From assembly GCA_902588745.1 (NCBI GenBank), contig CACIQI010000006.1, positions 1 through 64,000 on the forward strand: 64,000 nucleotides of DNA. Direction: 5' to 3'. The translations under genes and the position numbers were made by a program. Below the pieces are notes generated by a model that worked only from the letters and a program-made list of their open reading frames with translations, had not been told where the DNA came from and searched no databases. Position 1 is the first letter of the stretch, and each line of letters starts with the position of its first letter. Below are positions 9,335 to 17,999 of the stretch, one piece after another. The stretch is from an uncultured Alphaproteobacteria bacterium (GTDB lineage Bacteria > Pseudomonadota > Alphaproteobacteria > HIMB59 > GCA-002718135).

Positions 9335-12183
9335 CCTGTTTTAGCCTCTTCATATTCATCAATTGGAGGGCAAACACAAAATAAATTTCTATCACCATAT
9401 ACATTATCAATTCTACTGACTGGACTCCAGTATTTATTATTTATTAAATATGCATGTGGGTAGGCAGCATCTTTACGTGAATATTTGTGATCCCAATTGT
9501 CAGAAGATACTTCTTCAATTGTATGTGGGGCATTTTTTATAGGATTGTCTACTTTATCAAATTTACCATCTCTAATCATAGTGATTTCATTGTGAATAGA
9601 AATCATTGCTTCACAAAATCTATCTAGTTCCTCTTTTGATTCACTTTCAGTAGGCTCAATCATAAGAGTGCCAGGAACAGGAAAGGACATTGTAGGTGCA
9701 TGAAATCCATAATCAATTAGTCTTTTAGCAATATCTTCATCTGAAATATTTAATTCTTGTTTAAATGGCCTGATATCAATAATGAATTCATGAGCCACCA
9801 TATTATTCTTACCAGTATATAAAATAGGATAATAATTTTTTAATCTTTCTTTAATATAATTAGCATTTAATATTGCTACTTGAGTTGCTAATTTTAAACC
9901 ATCATCACCCATCATAGATATATAAGAATATGAAATAGGTAAAATAGATGCACTTCCCCAAGGTGCAGCTGAAACTGCCTCCTGAGTGGTTAAACCTATT
10001 TCATTTTTAAACATGGGATGTCCTGGGGCAAAATCTGCTAAATGTTTTTTTAATCCTATAGCCCCAACTCCAGGCCCACCTCCTCCATGAGGTATACAGA
10101 ATGTCTTATGGAGATTCATATGGCATACATCAGGTCCAAATTTACCTGGTTTAGCTACACCAACCATTGCATTATAATTAGCACCATCAAGATATACTTG
10201 CCCACCAGCATCATGAATTTTTTTACAAATCTCAACAATACTTTCCTCGAATACACCATGTGTTGATGGATATGTAATCATTAAAGCAGACAGTCTATCA
10301 CCTGCCTCTTCTATTTTTTTATCTAAGTGAGTTAAATCTACATTACCTTTGTAATCACAGTTTACAATTAAAATATCCATACCGCACATCTGTGCACTGG
10401 CTGGATTAGTTCCATGGGCGCTTTTAGGAATTATACAAATATTTCTTTTAGTATCTGAATTTTTCTCATGATATTTTTGTATAGCTAATAAACCAGCAAA
10501 CTCACCTTGTGCTCCAGCATTAGGTTGAAGTGAAACTGCATCAAAACCAGTAATATCTTTTAACATCGATATTAATTCACTCATCATTTCATTATATCCC
10601 TCACGTTGATGGGGCTCTAAGAATGGATGCGCATTTGAAAAACCTGGTAAAGTAATTGGAAGCATTTCAGATGCTGCATTTAATTTCATAGTACAAGATC
10701 CAAGAGGTATCATTGATCTATTTAAAGCAACATCTTTATTTTCTAATTTTTTTAAATATCTCATCATTTCTGTTTCAGAATGATAGATATTAAATACAGG
10801 ATGAGTTAATATTTTGTCTTTTCTATCTAAATCACTTTTGAAAATCGAATCTTCAATTTTACTTTCAATTTCTTCTGCGTATATTTCATTATTATTTTCG
10901 TTAAAAAATTTAATTAAATTATCTACATCTTGTAGTGATGTAGTTTCATCTAAGGAAATCGAAAAATGATCGTCATTTACAAATCTAAAATTTATACCAT
11001 TTTCTATAGATTTATTTACCCAGTATTTAGATTTTGTATCTTTTATTAATAAAGTATCAAAATAATTTTTAGATTTTACTTCAAAATTTAATATCTCTAA
11101 TGATTTCTTTAGATATCTAGATTTATAATGAATGTCGTCAGCAATAATTTTTAATCTAGTTGGGCCATGATATATTGCATATGAAGCAGATATAATTGCT
11201 AATAAAGCCTGTGCAGTACATATATTACTGGTAGCTTTTTCCCTTCTAATGTGTTGTTCACGCGTTTGAAGAGCCATTCTATAAGATCTTTTATTAGTAC
11301 GATCAACTGATACACCAATTAGTCTTCCGGGTATCATTCTTTTATATTCATCTAATGTTGCAAAATATGCTGCGTGAGGCCCTCCTAGACCCATTGGAAC
11401 TCCAAACCTTTGAGTACTTCCAACAACTATATCAGCTCCAAAATCTTTTGGTGATTTCATAACTACCAAACTCATTATATCAGCTGCTATAATTGATAAC
11501 GCATCATGAGATTTATTTATGTTTATTAAATCGTTGAGATTTGCAATTTCTCCGTATGTATCTGGATTTTGAATTAAACAACCAAATGTATCGTCATCTG
11601 GATTATCAAAAATAATTTTTATACCTAGGGGTTTAGCTCTTGTTTTTAAGACAGATAGTGTTTGTGGATGACATTTATTTTGCACACAAAAAGTAAACTT
11701 TGCACTTTTTTTAATTTTAAAAGCCATCATCATAGCCTCAGCTGCCGCAGTACTTTCATCAAGTAAAGATGCATTTGCAATATCCATTCCAGTCAAATCA
11801 ATTATCATTTGTTGAAAATTCATTAACATTTCCAACCTGCCCTGACTTACTTCTGGTTGATAAGGTGTGTACGCAGTGTACCATCCTGGATTTTCAAGAA
11901 TATTTCTTAAAATAACACTAGGGGTAATAGTGTTGTAATAACCCATTCCAATATAAGTTTTTTTGAAATTATTTTTTAAAGATAAAAGTTGTGTATTAAT
12001 TTTATTAAACTCCTCAGACATACCAGGTCTAAATTTAAGTTTATTTTTAAAAATGATATGATTCGGTATAGTTTTTTCAATTAATTCATCTAATGAGGAG
12101 CAATTTATTAATTTGAGCATTTCTCCAATATCTTCATTTCTAGGTCCTATATGTCTGCTAACAAATTTATCTATTTCAATCAT
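9331..12183 (-). CDS. gcvP: Glycine dehydrogenase (decarboxylating), P protein
   Basis: The 950-residue protein is the single-chain P protein, with both the N-terminal and C-terminal halves that are split into two genes in some bacteria. It decarboxylates glycine with PLP and transfers the aminomethyl group to GcvH. The PLP lysine is in HMNLHKTFCIPHGGGGPG in the C-terminal half, next to the glycine-rich loop; YTPYQPEVSQGRLE and PLGSCTMKLNAA are further family blocks. It directly follows gcvH (stop and start adjacent) in gcvT-gcvH-gcvP, downstream of the glycine riboswitch. Confidence 0.97.
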   Translation of the reverse strand: MIEIDKFVSRHIGPRNEDIGEMLKLINCSSLDELIEKTIPNHIIFKNKLKFRPGMSEEFNKINTQLLSLKNNFKKTYIGMGYYNTITPSVILRNILENPGWYTAYTPYQPEVSQGRLEMLMNFQQMIIDLTGMDIANASLLDESTAAAEAMMMAFKIKKSAKFTFCVQNKCHPQTLSVLKTRAKPLGIKIIFDNPDDDTFGCLIQNPDTYGEIANLNDLININKSHDALSIIAADIMSLVVMKSPKDFGADIVVGSTQRFGVPMGLGGPHAAYFATLDEYKRMIPGRLIGVSVDRTNKRSYRMALQTREQHIRREKATSNICTAQALLAIISASYAIYHGPTRLKIIADDIHYKSRYLKKSLEILNFEVKSKNYFDTLLIKDTKSKYWVNKSIENGINFRFVNDDHFSISLDETTSLQDVDNLIKFFNENNNEIYAEEIESKIEDSIFKSDLDRKDKILTHPVFNIYHSETEMMRYLKKLENKDVALNRSMIPLGSCTMKLNAASEMLPITLPGFSNAHPFLEPHQREGYNEMMSELISMLKDITGFDAVSLQPNAGAQGEFAGLLAIQKYHEKNSDTKRNICIIPKSAHGTNPASAQMCGMDILIVNCDYKGNVDLTHLDKKIEEAGDRLSALMITYPSTHGVFEESIVEICKKIHDAGGQVYLDGANYNAMVGVAKPGKFGPDVCHMNLHKTFCIPHGGGGPGVGAIGLKKHLADFAPGHPMFKNEIGLTTQEAVSAAPWGSASILPISYSYISMMGDDGLKLATQVAILNANYIKERLKNYYPILYTGKNNMVAHEFIIDIRPFKQELNISDEDIAKRLIDYGFHAPTMSFPVPGTLMIEPTESESKEELDRFCEAMISIHNEITMIRDGKFDKVDNPIKNAPHTIEEVSSDNWDHKYSRKDAAYPHAYLINNKYWSPVSRIDNVYGDRNLFCVCPPIDEYEEAKTG

Positions 12184-12555
12184 CTATTGTTCCAAAAATT
12201 GTTTATACTCATCTTCTGACATAAGTTCAGAATATTGATTTGAATCAGAAATTTTCATTTTAAAAATCCATCCTTCGTTTTCTGCATCTTGATTAATAAT
12301 AGCAGCATCATTTTCTAGATTATTATTCACTTCAATTATTTCACCATCTATTGGGGCATAAATATCTGAAGCTGCTTTTACAGATTCAACGACGCATATT
12401 TCTTCTTTTGCTTTTACCGAATTTCCAACTGATGGTAATTCAATAAATACAATATCGCCAAGAGATTCTTGGGCATGATTGCTAATACCAATTGTAGCAA
12501 TTTCATTTTCAATTGAAACCCATTCATGATCTTTTGTGTATTTTTTTTCACTCAT
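12184..12555 (-). CDS. gcvH: Glycine cleavage system H protein
   Basis: The H protein carries the aminomethyl group on a lipoyl arm. With the start chosen here it has 123 residues and the lipoylated lysine is K60 in VVESVKAASDIYAP; KKYTKDHEWVS near the N-terminus is also typical. The track starts at an upstream ATG (12567), but GGGAG sits at the right distance before ATG 12555, so MSEKKYTKDH is the likely start. The start overlaps the end of gcvT by 8 bases, and gcvP begins directly after the stop. Confidence 0.95.
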   Translation of the reverse strand: MSEKKYTKDHEWVSIENEIATIGISNHAQESLGDIVFIELPSVGNSVKAKEEICVVESVKAASDIYAPIDGEIIEVNNNLENDAAIINQDAENEGWIFKMKISDSNQYSELMSEDEYKQFLEQ

Positions 12556-13672
12556 ATATGCTCCCATTTTTTTTATAATTTTTTTTTACAAAAGGTAGAT
12601 TATTAATTTTTACTAATTCTAATTTTTTTCTGATTTCACAAAAAATTGGATTATCAGTATTAAATTCAGATATTATATAGCCAATAGCAATAGATTTTTT
12701 TAAATTAGGAGAAAAACATCCACTTGTAATTTTGCCAATTTCATTATTATTATTATCGAATAATGTCATTCCATCTCTTAGCATTGATTTACTGGTAGAA
12801 ATTAAACCTATTTTTTTATTAGATAATTTATTTTTTAATTGATCACTTAAAACTTTATTTCCATTTAAATTTTCATCTTCTAATCTTTCTTTATCTAAAG
12901 CCCAAGATAAACCAGCTTCAATTGGTGTAATTTTTTCATTTAATTCATGACCATATAAACTTAATCCTGCCTCGAGTCTTAATGAATCTCTAGAACCTAA
13001 CCCACAAAGCATTGTATTTTCATTTTTAAGTAAATTAGTAATTAAATTTTCTGCAATTTCATTTGGAATAGAAAGCTCAAAACCATCTTCACCAGTATAA
13101 CCTGATCTACTTACAATTATTTCATTGTTATTGTATTTACTTATTAGAATATCAAAAAAATTCATATTATTTGGAATCTCAATAATATTTTTTAAAACAT
13201 TAATAGAGTCAGGTCCCTGGATTGCGAATAAACAATTTTTGTTATAAATTTTTTCTGCATTATGAGCGCAAGAAATAAATATTTCTTCGTCTTCTTTTTT
13301 TCGAGATGCATTATAAACAATATATAAATATGACTTATCTTTAATATCAATATTTGAAATAATTAGATCATCAATAACACCACCATCTTTATTGAGCAAA
13401 AATGAATAATGCGATCTATTTTTAATTAATTTTTTTAATTGTAATGGAATATATTTTTCTAATTTATGTAAATAAGATTCATTATTTTCAATTAAAATTT
13501 GCCCCATATGACTAACATCAAAAATACCAGAATGATTTCTTACGTTTTTGTGTTCATTAATTATTCCAGTTTTATAATTAATAGGCATATTAAAACCTGC
13601 AAATGGCAATATCTTTGCACCATTATTTTGATGAAAATTTTTCAGCGGAATGTCTATTGGTAACTGGTTCAA
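12548..13672 (-). CDS. gcvT: Glycine cleavage system T protein (aminomethyltransferase)
   Basis: GcvT transfers the one-carbon unit from GcvH to tetrahydrofolate and releases ammonia. The 374-residue protein shows the family N-terminus GAKILPFAGFNMPINY, GIFDVSHMGQI, and the folate-site region SRSGYTGEDGFELSIP. The start is a TTG, supported by GGAG seven bases upstream and by the lack of any other start before the conserved N-terminal block. It is the first gene after the tandem glycine riboswitch. Confidence 0.95.
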   Translation of the reverse strand: MNQLPIDIPLKNFHQNNGAKILPFAGFNMPINYKTGIINEHKNVRNHSGIFDVSHMGQILIENNESYLHKLEKYIPLQLKKLIKNRSHYSFLLNKDGGVIDDLIISNIDIKDKSYLYIVYNASRKKEDEEIFISCAHNAEKIYNKNCLFAIQGPDSINVLKNIIEIPNNMNFFDILISKYNNNEIIVSRSGYTGEDGFELSIPNEIAENLITNLLKNENTMLCGLGSRDSLRLEAGLSLYGHELNEKITPIEAGLSWALDKERLEDENLNGNKVLSDQLKNKLSNKKIGLISTSKSMLRDGMTLFDNNNNEIGKITSGCFSPNLKKSIAIGYIISEFNTDNPIFCEIRKKLELVKINNLPFVKKNYKKNGSIYE

Positions 13673-13683
13673 ATAAATTCTCC
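13670..13683 (-). promoter_or_regulatory. gcvT ribosome binding site deciding a TTG start
   Basis: On the minus strand GGAG is followed by seven bases and then TTG, the only usable start before the conserved GcvT N-terminus. The site lies about ten bases after the last paired strand of the second glycine aptamer, so aptamer folding could affect access to it. Confidence 0.6.
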
Positions 13684-13690
13684 AAGCTAC

Positions 13691-13831
13691 CCCTCTGTCT
13701 TTTTACCTGAGAGCTTTTCACCTTCGGTAGAGCTAAATGCTCTTTTCCAGAGTTTTTTTTTAACGGTCCATTGTGCCTGAGAGTTTCCGGGTCGTTGCTC
13801 CTTCGGCTCTGAAATTTCAGTATCTCCCGTT
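13691..13831 (-). promoter_or_regulatory. Tandem glycine riboswitch
   Basis: On the minus strand two glycine aptamers stand in tandem ahead of gcvT. Aptamer 1 (about 13763-13830) starts ACGGGAGA, contains GCCGAAGGAGCAA and ACTCTCAGGCA, and closes with GGACCGT. A T-rich linker follows. Aptamer 2 (about 13693-13755) has ACTCTGG, TACCGAAGGTGAAAA and GCTCTCAGGTA, and closes with GACAGAG. Glycine binding normally switches on glycine-cleavage genes. No terminator stem is obvious between aptamer 2 and gcvT, and the ribosome site comes almost at once, so translational control is more likely than attenuation (inference). Confidence 0.95.
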
Positions 13832-13838
13832 AATTATT

Positions 13839-13865
13839 TTTATACTTATTTTTATAATTTAACAA
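13839..13865 (-). promoter_or_regulatory. Candidate promoter of the glycine riboswitch-gcv operon
   Basis: On the minus strand a TATAAA box ends eight bases before ACGGGAGA, the first strand of aptamer 1, which puts the transcript start at the aptamer edge. TTGTTA lies upstream with a short 15-base spacer. The -10 placement is convincing, the -35 less so. Confidence 0.4.
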
Positions 13866-14438
13866 TTAATTTAGAGGAATTTTATTATCAATTTTTGATT
13901 TTTGATAAATTTCTGACATTTTTTGGTATTCTTCTTTGATCTGATATATTTTATCTGATAATGAGCCCTCTATGCCTAATCTTTTAATTTCCGATAAAAT
14001 TGAGAAACTCTCCCAATAATCATTATTAATATTATATTTACCATCTTTGATTTTAAATACTTCTGTCAAAATTTTAAGATCGTGAGGAATATGAAAACCT
14101 TCTTTTGTATCAGTATAGGAAAAAAAATAGTAAAAATTGTCAAATCCAGACCAGGTTATAGCTGATAAACACATAGAACAAGGCTGATGTGTACTTATGA
14201 AGTAATAATCTTTTGTATTAAACAGTTTTTTTTCAAATAAATTAAAAAGAGTTGAAATTTCTCCGTGAAATAAAGGATTTTTGATTTCCTGGTTTGTGCC
14301 TAGACAAACAAGACTTAGGTCAGATTTTTTAACAATAAATCCACCAAATATTTTATTTCCTTCATTAATTGAAATTTTTGTTAATGGGATTAGATCATCT
14401 AAAATTATATCTAAAATTCTTTCATAATTTGTTATCAT
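13866..14438 (-). CDS. Cytidine/guanine-type deaminase family protein
   Basis: A 190-residue protein with the zinc site of the CMP/dCMP deaminase family: HGE at residues 58-60 and PCSMC at 86-90. These hold the zinc and the catalytic glutamate for hydrolytic deamination of a base or nucleoside. The C-terminal 50 residues are helical and lysine-rich. It is longer than cytidine deaminases and more like guanine deaminase or nucleoside deaminases of unknown substrate. It lies alone between the gcv operon and a probable small RNA whose terminator ends about 40 bases before the ATG; no clear ribosome site is seen. Confidence 0.75.
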   Translation of the reverse strand: MITNYERILDIILDDLIPLTKISINEGNKIFGGFIVKKSDLSLVCLGTNQEIKNPLFHGEISTLFNLFEKKLFNTKDYYFISTHQPCSMCLSAITWSGFDNFYYFFSYTDTKEGFHIPHDLKILTEVFKIKDGKYNINNDYWESFSILSEIKRLGIEGSLSDKIYQIKEEYQKMSEIYQKSKIDNKIPLN

Positions 14439-14479
14439 TATGAAATGTCTGATACTTTATTTATTAGATTTGTCCATAA

Positions 14480-14515
14480 AACAAAAAAAAGGACCCAGCA
14501 AGCTAGGTCCCTTTT
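14480..14515 (-). terminator. Rho-independent terminator of the candidate small RNA
   Basis: Read on the minus strand, AAAAGGGACC, a loop, then GGTCC is followed by eight T residues. This is a textbook intrinsic terminator in that direction. On the plus strand the run after the stem is only CTTTTG, so the minus strand is the active one. Confidence 0.8.
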
Positions 14516-14600
14516 GTGTATCGTGCATTTCCTCCCGATACAATTTAATAATCGTTTCCTTTTATTAAATTGATTATTACCTTTGCGTGTAATAATTAAA
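14480..14600 (-). ncRNA. Candidate structured small RNA with three stacked hairpins
   Basis: Three perfect hairpins sit back to back: ATTATTAC/GTAATAAT (14573-14596, 8 bp), CAATTTAATAA/TTATTAAATTG (14541-14572, 11 bp) and TGTATCG/CGATACA (14517-14542, 7 bp), followed by the terminator. On the minus strand the loops read ACGCAAAG, AAGGAAACGA and GGAGGAAATGCA, so two expose GGA. The 5' end is not defined; transcription could begin around 14660. It may be a free small RNA or a leader of the deaminase gene. I do not recognise an established RNA family. Confidence 0.55.
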
Positions 14601-14717
14601 ATTAATTTATCTATTTGTTATTTATCAATCAATAAAAAAATGTATTTTTAAAAGTAAATAATCTTTTTTTGTTGATATGTTTGTTAATAAAATGTGCAAA
14701 ATTAAATTTGATCAAAA

Positions 14718-15824
14718 ATGAGTAAAAATTCAAAACTTAATGTCTTAGGAGTTATGACAGGCACATCAATGGATGGCGTTGATATCAGTTTGATTAATAC
14801 AAATGGGACTGACTTTGTAAAAATTAAATGTGAAAAATCATATAAATTTAATAAAAATTATCAAAATACAATAAATAATCTAATAACAAATAAACCAAAA
14901 ACTAATAATAAAATTAAAGAATATTTTTTAAAAAAAGATAAGTTCGTTACAGATATTTTAGAAAAAAAAATAATTTTATTTCTGAAACAAAAAAAAATTA
15001 ATAAAAAAAATATCGATTTAATATCAATTAGTGGGCAGACTGTTTACCACGACCCATCAAATAAAATATCTATACAATTAGGAAATGGAAACAAAATTGC
15101 AAAAAATCTTAAAGTTAAAACTATAAGTAATTTAAGAGATAATGATATTAAAAATGGCGGTCAGGGAGCACCAATTGGATCATATTATCATAAGTTTTTA
15201 ATTCAAAAATTTAAAGAAAAAGCGATTATAGTAAACCTTGGAGGTATAGCAAATTTTTCAACTGTAGTTTCAAGAACATTATTATCATCAGATATAGGGC
15301 CTGCAAATTGCTTAAGCGATGATCTTTGTAATTATTTTTTTAAAAAAAAATTTGATAAAGATGGAAATTATGCAAGAAAAGGAAAAATTAATAATAAATT
15401 AATCGAAAAATTCAAAAAAGATAAATTCTTTAAGAAAAAGTTCCCAAAATCATTAGATAGAAATTATTTTAGAAATTATTTTAATAAGCTAAAAAAATTG
15501 AACAAATATGATGCGCTAATGACTGCTAACTACATGACTTATATTGGATTTAAAGAATTATTAAAAAATAAAAAATTTAAGATTGACAGAATTTTACTTA
15601 CTGGAGGAGGAAGAAAAAATAAATTACTCAGAGAAATATTAATGAATAAACTAAATAAAAAAATCGAACTTATTGATAAATATAAAATAAATGGTGATTT
15701 AGTAGAAGCTCAAATGTTTGCATATATTGGCATGAGATCATTTAGAAATTTAGAAATAAGTAATAAAAATACTACAGGTGTAAAAAAAAATTTAAGTGGT
15801 GGTATTTTATATTTTCCAGATTAA
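14718..15824 (+). CDS. anmK: Anhydro-N-acetylmuramic acid kinase
   Basis: AnmK phosphorylates and opens 1,6-anhydro-MurNAc recovered from peptidoglycan turnover. The 368-residue protein begins with GVMTGTSMDGVDIS, the family's phosphate-binding signature, and has QTVYHDP, VNLGGIANFS, SSDIGPANCL and LTGGGRKNKLL, all typical of the fold. Lysine and asparagine are very frequent, as in neighbours. It is monocistronic on the plus strand and overlaps the convergent dehydratase gene by 4 bases. No other recycling gene is in the window. Confidence 0.94.
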   Translation: MSKNSKLNVLGVMTGTSMDGVDISLINTNGTDFVKIKCEKSYKFNKNYQNTINNLITNKPKTNNKIKEYFLKKDKFVTDILEKKIILFLKQKKINKKNIDLISISGQTVYHDPSNKISIQLGNGNKIAKNLKVKTISNLRDNDIKNGGQGAPIGSYYHKFLIQKFKEKAIIVNLGGIANFSTVVSRTLLSSDIGPANCLSDDLCNYFFKKKFDKDGNYARKGKINNKLIEKFKKDKFFKKKFPKSLDRNYFRNYFNKLKKLNKYDALMTANYMTYIGFKELLKNKKFKIDRILLTGGGRKNKLLREILMNKLNKKIELIDKYKINGDLVEAQMFAYIGMRSFRNLEISNKNTTGVKKNLSGGILYFPD

Positions 15825-16792
15825 TTAGTTAAATCTAACCAAGTTTTTTTATCAATATTTGAGCCACACAATATCACCATTGTATTTTTACCAATAAGCT
15901 CATTATTGATTTTATACTTTAAGGCAGCAAGTCCAGCAACACATGCGGGTTCAAGGAATAACTTAAATTTTTTATAACAAAAGACCATAAATTCTTTCAT
16001 TTGATCATCAGAAACACTTACCATTTCATCAATTACTTCTTTTGCTACATCAAAAGAATATTGCATATGTAAAGGTGCTGAAAGACTGTCAGCAATACTA
16101 TTAACTTTAACATTATTTAGTGGTTTGTTAGCTCTAAAACTTTGATTTAAACCATTAGCATTTTCAGGCTCAACCCCAATAATTTGAATCTTAGGATAAA
16201 ATTGTTTTACATACGATGAAACACCGCTTATTAATCCCCCTCCTCCAACTGAAATTAATAAATTGTCAATTTTAGTATTAATTGATTTTAAATATTCTAC
16301 AATTTCTAATCCCAAGGTAGCACTACCCTGTAATGTCAATGGGCCGTCAAAAGGATGAATAAAATAGTAACCTTCATTTTTAGCATTTTCAGCATCAAGA
16401 AAAGCTTGTTTTGGATTTGTAAAGATAATGTTAGCACCATAATTTTTACAAGTTTGAACTCTATATTTATTTGCACTTTCGTATAAGAAAATTTTATTTT
16501 TCAATTTGAATTGATTGGCCACAAATGAAGCAGCGATTGCATGATTTCCAGCACTAACTGCTGTAATTCCTTTGTTAAATTTATTCTGATCTTGAGAAAT
16601 TATATTATTAATAGCACCTCTTGCCTTAAATGAACCAGATTTTTGTAAAAATTCACATTTAAAAAATAAATTAGTAGAAAAAAAATTATCAATATCATCA
16701 GAACATTTCAAAAAAGGAGTTTTATTAATAAATGGTCTAATTTTTTTATAAATTTTACTAATATTATCGACAGATAAATCTTTAGGTATCAA
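15821..16792 (-). CDS. Threonine/serine dehydratase-like PLP enzyme
   Basis: A 323-residue fold-type II PLP enzyme. The Schiff-base lysine is K56 in SGSFKARGA, the asparagine loop is SAGNHAIA, and the PLP phosphate loop is SVGGGGLISG. It lacks the C-terminal ACT-like regulatory domain of biosynthetic IlvA, so it resembles catabolic threonine/serine ammonia-lyases or serine racemase. It overlaps the next minus-strand gene by 4 bases. Confidence 0.87.
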   Translation of the reverse strand: MIPKDLSVDNISKIYKKIRPFINKTPFLKCSDDIDNFFSTNLFFKCEFLQKSGSFKARGAINNIISQDQNKFNKGITAVSAGNHAIAASFVANQFKLKNKIFLYESANKYRVQTCKNYGANIIFTNPKQAFLDAENAKNEGYYFIHPFDGPLTLQGSATLGLEIVEYLKSINTKIDNLLISVGGGGLISGVSSYVKQFYPKIQIIGVEPENANGLNQSFRANKPLNNVKVNSIADSLSAPLHMQYSFDVAKEVIDEMVSVSDDQMKEFMVFCYKKFKLFLEPACVAGLAALKYKINNELIGKNTMVILCGSNIDKKTWLDLTN

Positions 16793-17532
16793 GAAATTCC
16801 TCTAATTTCTTTAATTTTATCGTAAGCAATATTTATAGCTGCTAACTCTTTATTAGATTGTTTAATAAATTCTTTTGGCATACCTTTGGCAATTAAATTA
16901 TCTGGGTGATGTTCTTTATTTAATTTTATCCATTTTTTTCTTATCTCATTATCAGTGGACGATCTATTCACACCCAATATTTTGTAAGGGTCAGATTCAC
17001 TGTTTTTTAAATTTGATTGGAAAATTCTTTGGAAATCTTTTTCACTAAATTTAAATGATTTAGAAATTGATCTTAAAAAATCTATTTCACTAATAGATAC
17101 CTTTCCATCAGATGCAGCAATATAAAATAAATTATTTAATAATTCTTCCAATAAAATTTTATTAGCTGAAAATAAATCTCCTACTTGATTTGCTATTTGT
17201 TTATAGCCATACGTATCTTTTTTTGCCTCATTGAATATTTTTGCAACTTTAGGAATTTCAGATTTTGGAACTTTAAATTTTTCTTTAAATGCTCTGATTT
17301 CATCATCTGATACAATACCATCTGATTTAGCTAATTTTGCAGCTAGAATAATAAAACTTAATGTAAAAATTTGTTGTTTTTGATTATTATTTATTCGATT
17401 GAAATTAAATGATGATTTTGATTTAGATCTTCTGTCAAAAGCACCACCAGCCATTACACCTAATATAGCCCCTATAGGTCCGCCTAAAGCAAATCCTGCT
17501 GCTCCGCCTATAACTCTTCCCCAAATACTCAT
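16789..17532 (-). CDS. TerB-DnaJ domain co-chaperone (DjlA-like)
   Basis: The 247-residue protein has a glycine/alanine-rich hydrophobic N-terminus (GRVIGGAAGFALGGPIGAILG), a TerB-like helical domain (about residues 55-175, with ASDGKVSISEIDFL) and a C-terminal J domain with the HPD motif in KEHHPDNLIAKG. This is the DjlA-like order: membrane anchor, TerB, J domain. It should stimulate DnaK ATPase near the inner membrane. It overlaps neighbours on both sides by 4 bases, so it is co-transcribed with the EF-hand gene. Confidence 0.88.
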   Translation of the reverse strand: MSIWGRVIGGAAGFALGGPIGAILGVMAGGAFDRRSKSKSSFNFNRINNNQKQQIFTLSFIILAAKLAKSDGIVSDDEIRAFKEKFKVPKSEIPKVAKIFNEAKKDTYGYKQIANQVGDLFSANKILLEELLNNLFYIAASDGKVSISEIDFLRSISKSFKFSEKDFQRIFQSNLKNSESDPYKILGVNRSSTDNEIRKKWIKLNKEHHPDNLIAKGMPKEFIKQSNKELAAINIAYDKIKEIRGIS

Positions 17533-17777
17533 TTTAAAGATTCAATTATACCTTTTAATTCATTTATCTCTTTTTGAGAAATTTTATTATCTTGATTCAG
17601 ATCTATAATTTGAAAGAGTAGATTTAATGATTGTTCAATCTCTTCATAAGAAATAACTCCATCATTATTTAAATCAACAAAATTAAAGTACATTTCTTCT
17701 TCTTCATTTAATTCAGCAGAATATGCTATAGAAGTATTTAAAAATAAAAATGTAAAAAATATTTTTATCCAAACCAT
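17529..17777 (-). CDS. Small exported EF-hand protein
   Basis: The 82-residue protein starts with a signal peptide (KIFFTFLFLNTSIAYSA, cleavage probably after SIAYSA) and has two canonical EF-hand loops, DLNNDGVISYEE and DLNQDNKISQKE. It should bind calcium outside the cytoplasm. It overlaps both the TerB-DnaJ gene (4 bases) and the small membrane protein gene (13 bases). No direct function is known. Confidence 0.8.
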   Translation of the reverse strand: MVWIKIFFTFLFLNTSIAYSAELNEEEEMYFNFVDLNNDGVISYEEIEQSLNLLFQIIDLNQDNKISQKEINELKGIIESLK

Positions 17778-17992
17778 CTATACATTCCTATAATACCTGC
17801 ACCAGCGTAGAAGAATTGTAAAAACAATATCCCATTGTGTTTTAATTTATAGGCCCAGACTCCAATTAATAATGCTGATAGCAATAATAATGAAAAACCA
17901 ATAAATTCTAATCCAATGTTAAATGCAACTAGTAGGGAATAAAGGATGGCTGTTGTTACGCCAATCCATTCTAAAAGTTTGTTTGAATTCAA
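17765..17992 (-). CDS. Small conserved membrane protein, three spans
   Basis: A 75-residue protein with about three hydrophobic segments and the stretch GVWAYKLKHNGILFLQFFYAGAGIIGMYRWF. The pattern is familiar from short uncharacterised alphaproteobacterial membrane proteins with a half-transporter look, somewhat like PnuC or SemiSWEET fragments, but I assign no function. It lies between cspA and the EF-hand gene, overlapping the latter by 13 bases. Confidence 0.65.
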   Translation of the reverse strand: MNSNKLLEWIGVTTAILYSLLVAFNIGLEFIGFSLLLLSALLIGVWAYKLKHNGILFLQFFYAGAGIIGMYRWFG

Positions 17993-17999
17993 TTAAATA

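Noticed and set aside
14470-14541. A 23-codon ORF on the minus strand inside the hairpin region, preceded by GGGAGGAA
   Set aside because: The purine run is only two bases from the ATG, too close for normal initiation, and the ORF runs through the terminator stem and T-run. RNA structure explains the region better.
14541-14600. Guanidine-II (mini-ykkC) riboswitch, because of ACG in two hairpin loops
   Set aside because: That class needs exact ACGR tetraloops closed by G-C-rich stems; here the loops are 8-12 bases and the stems A+T-rich.
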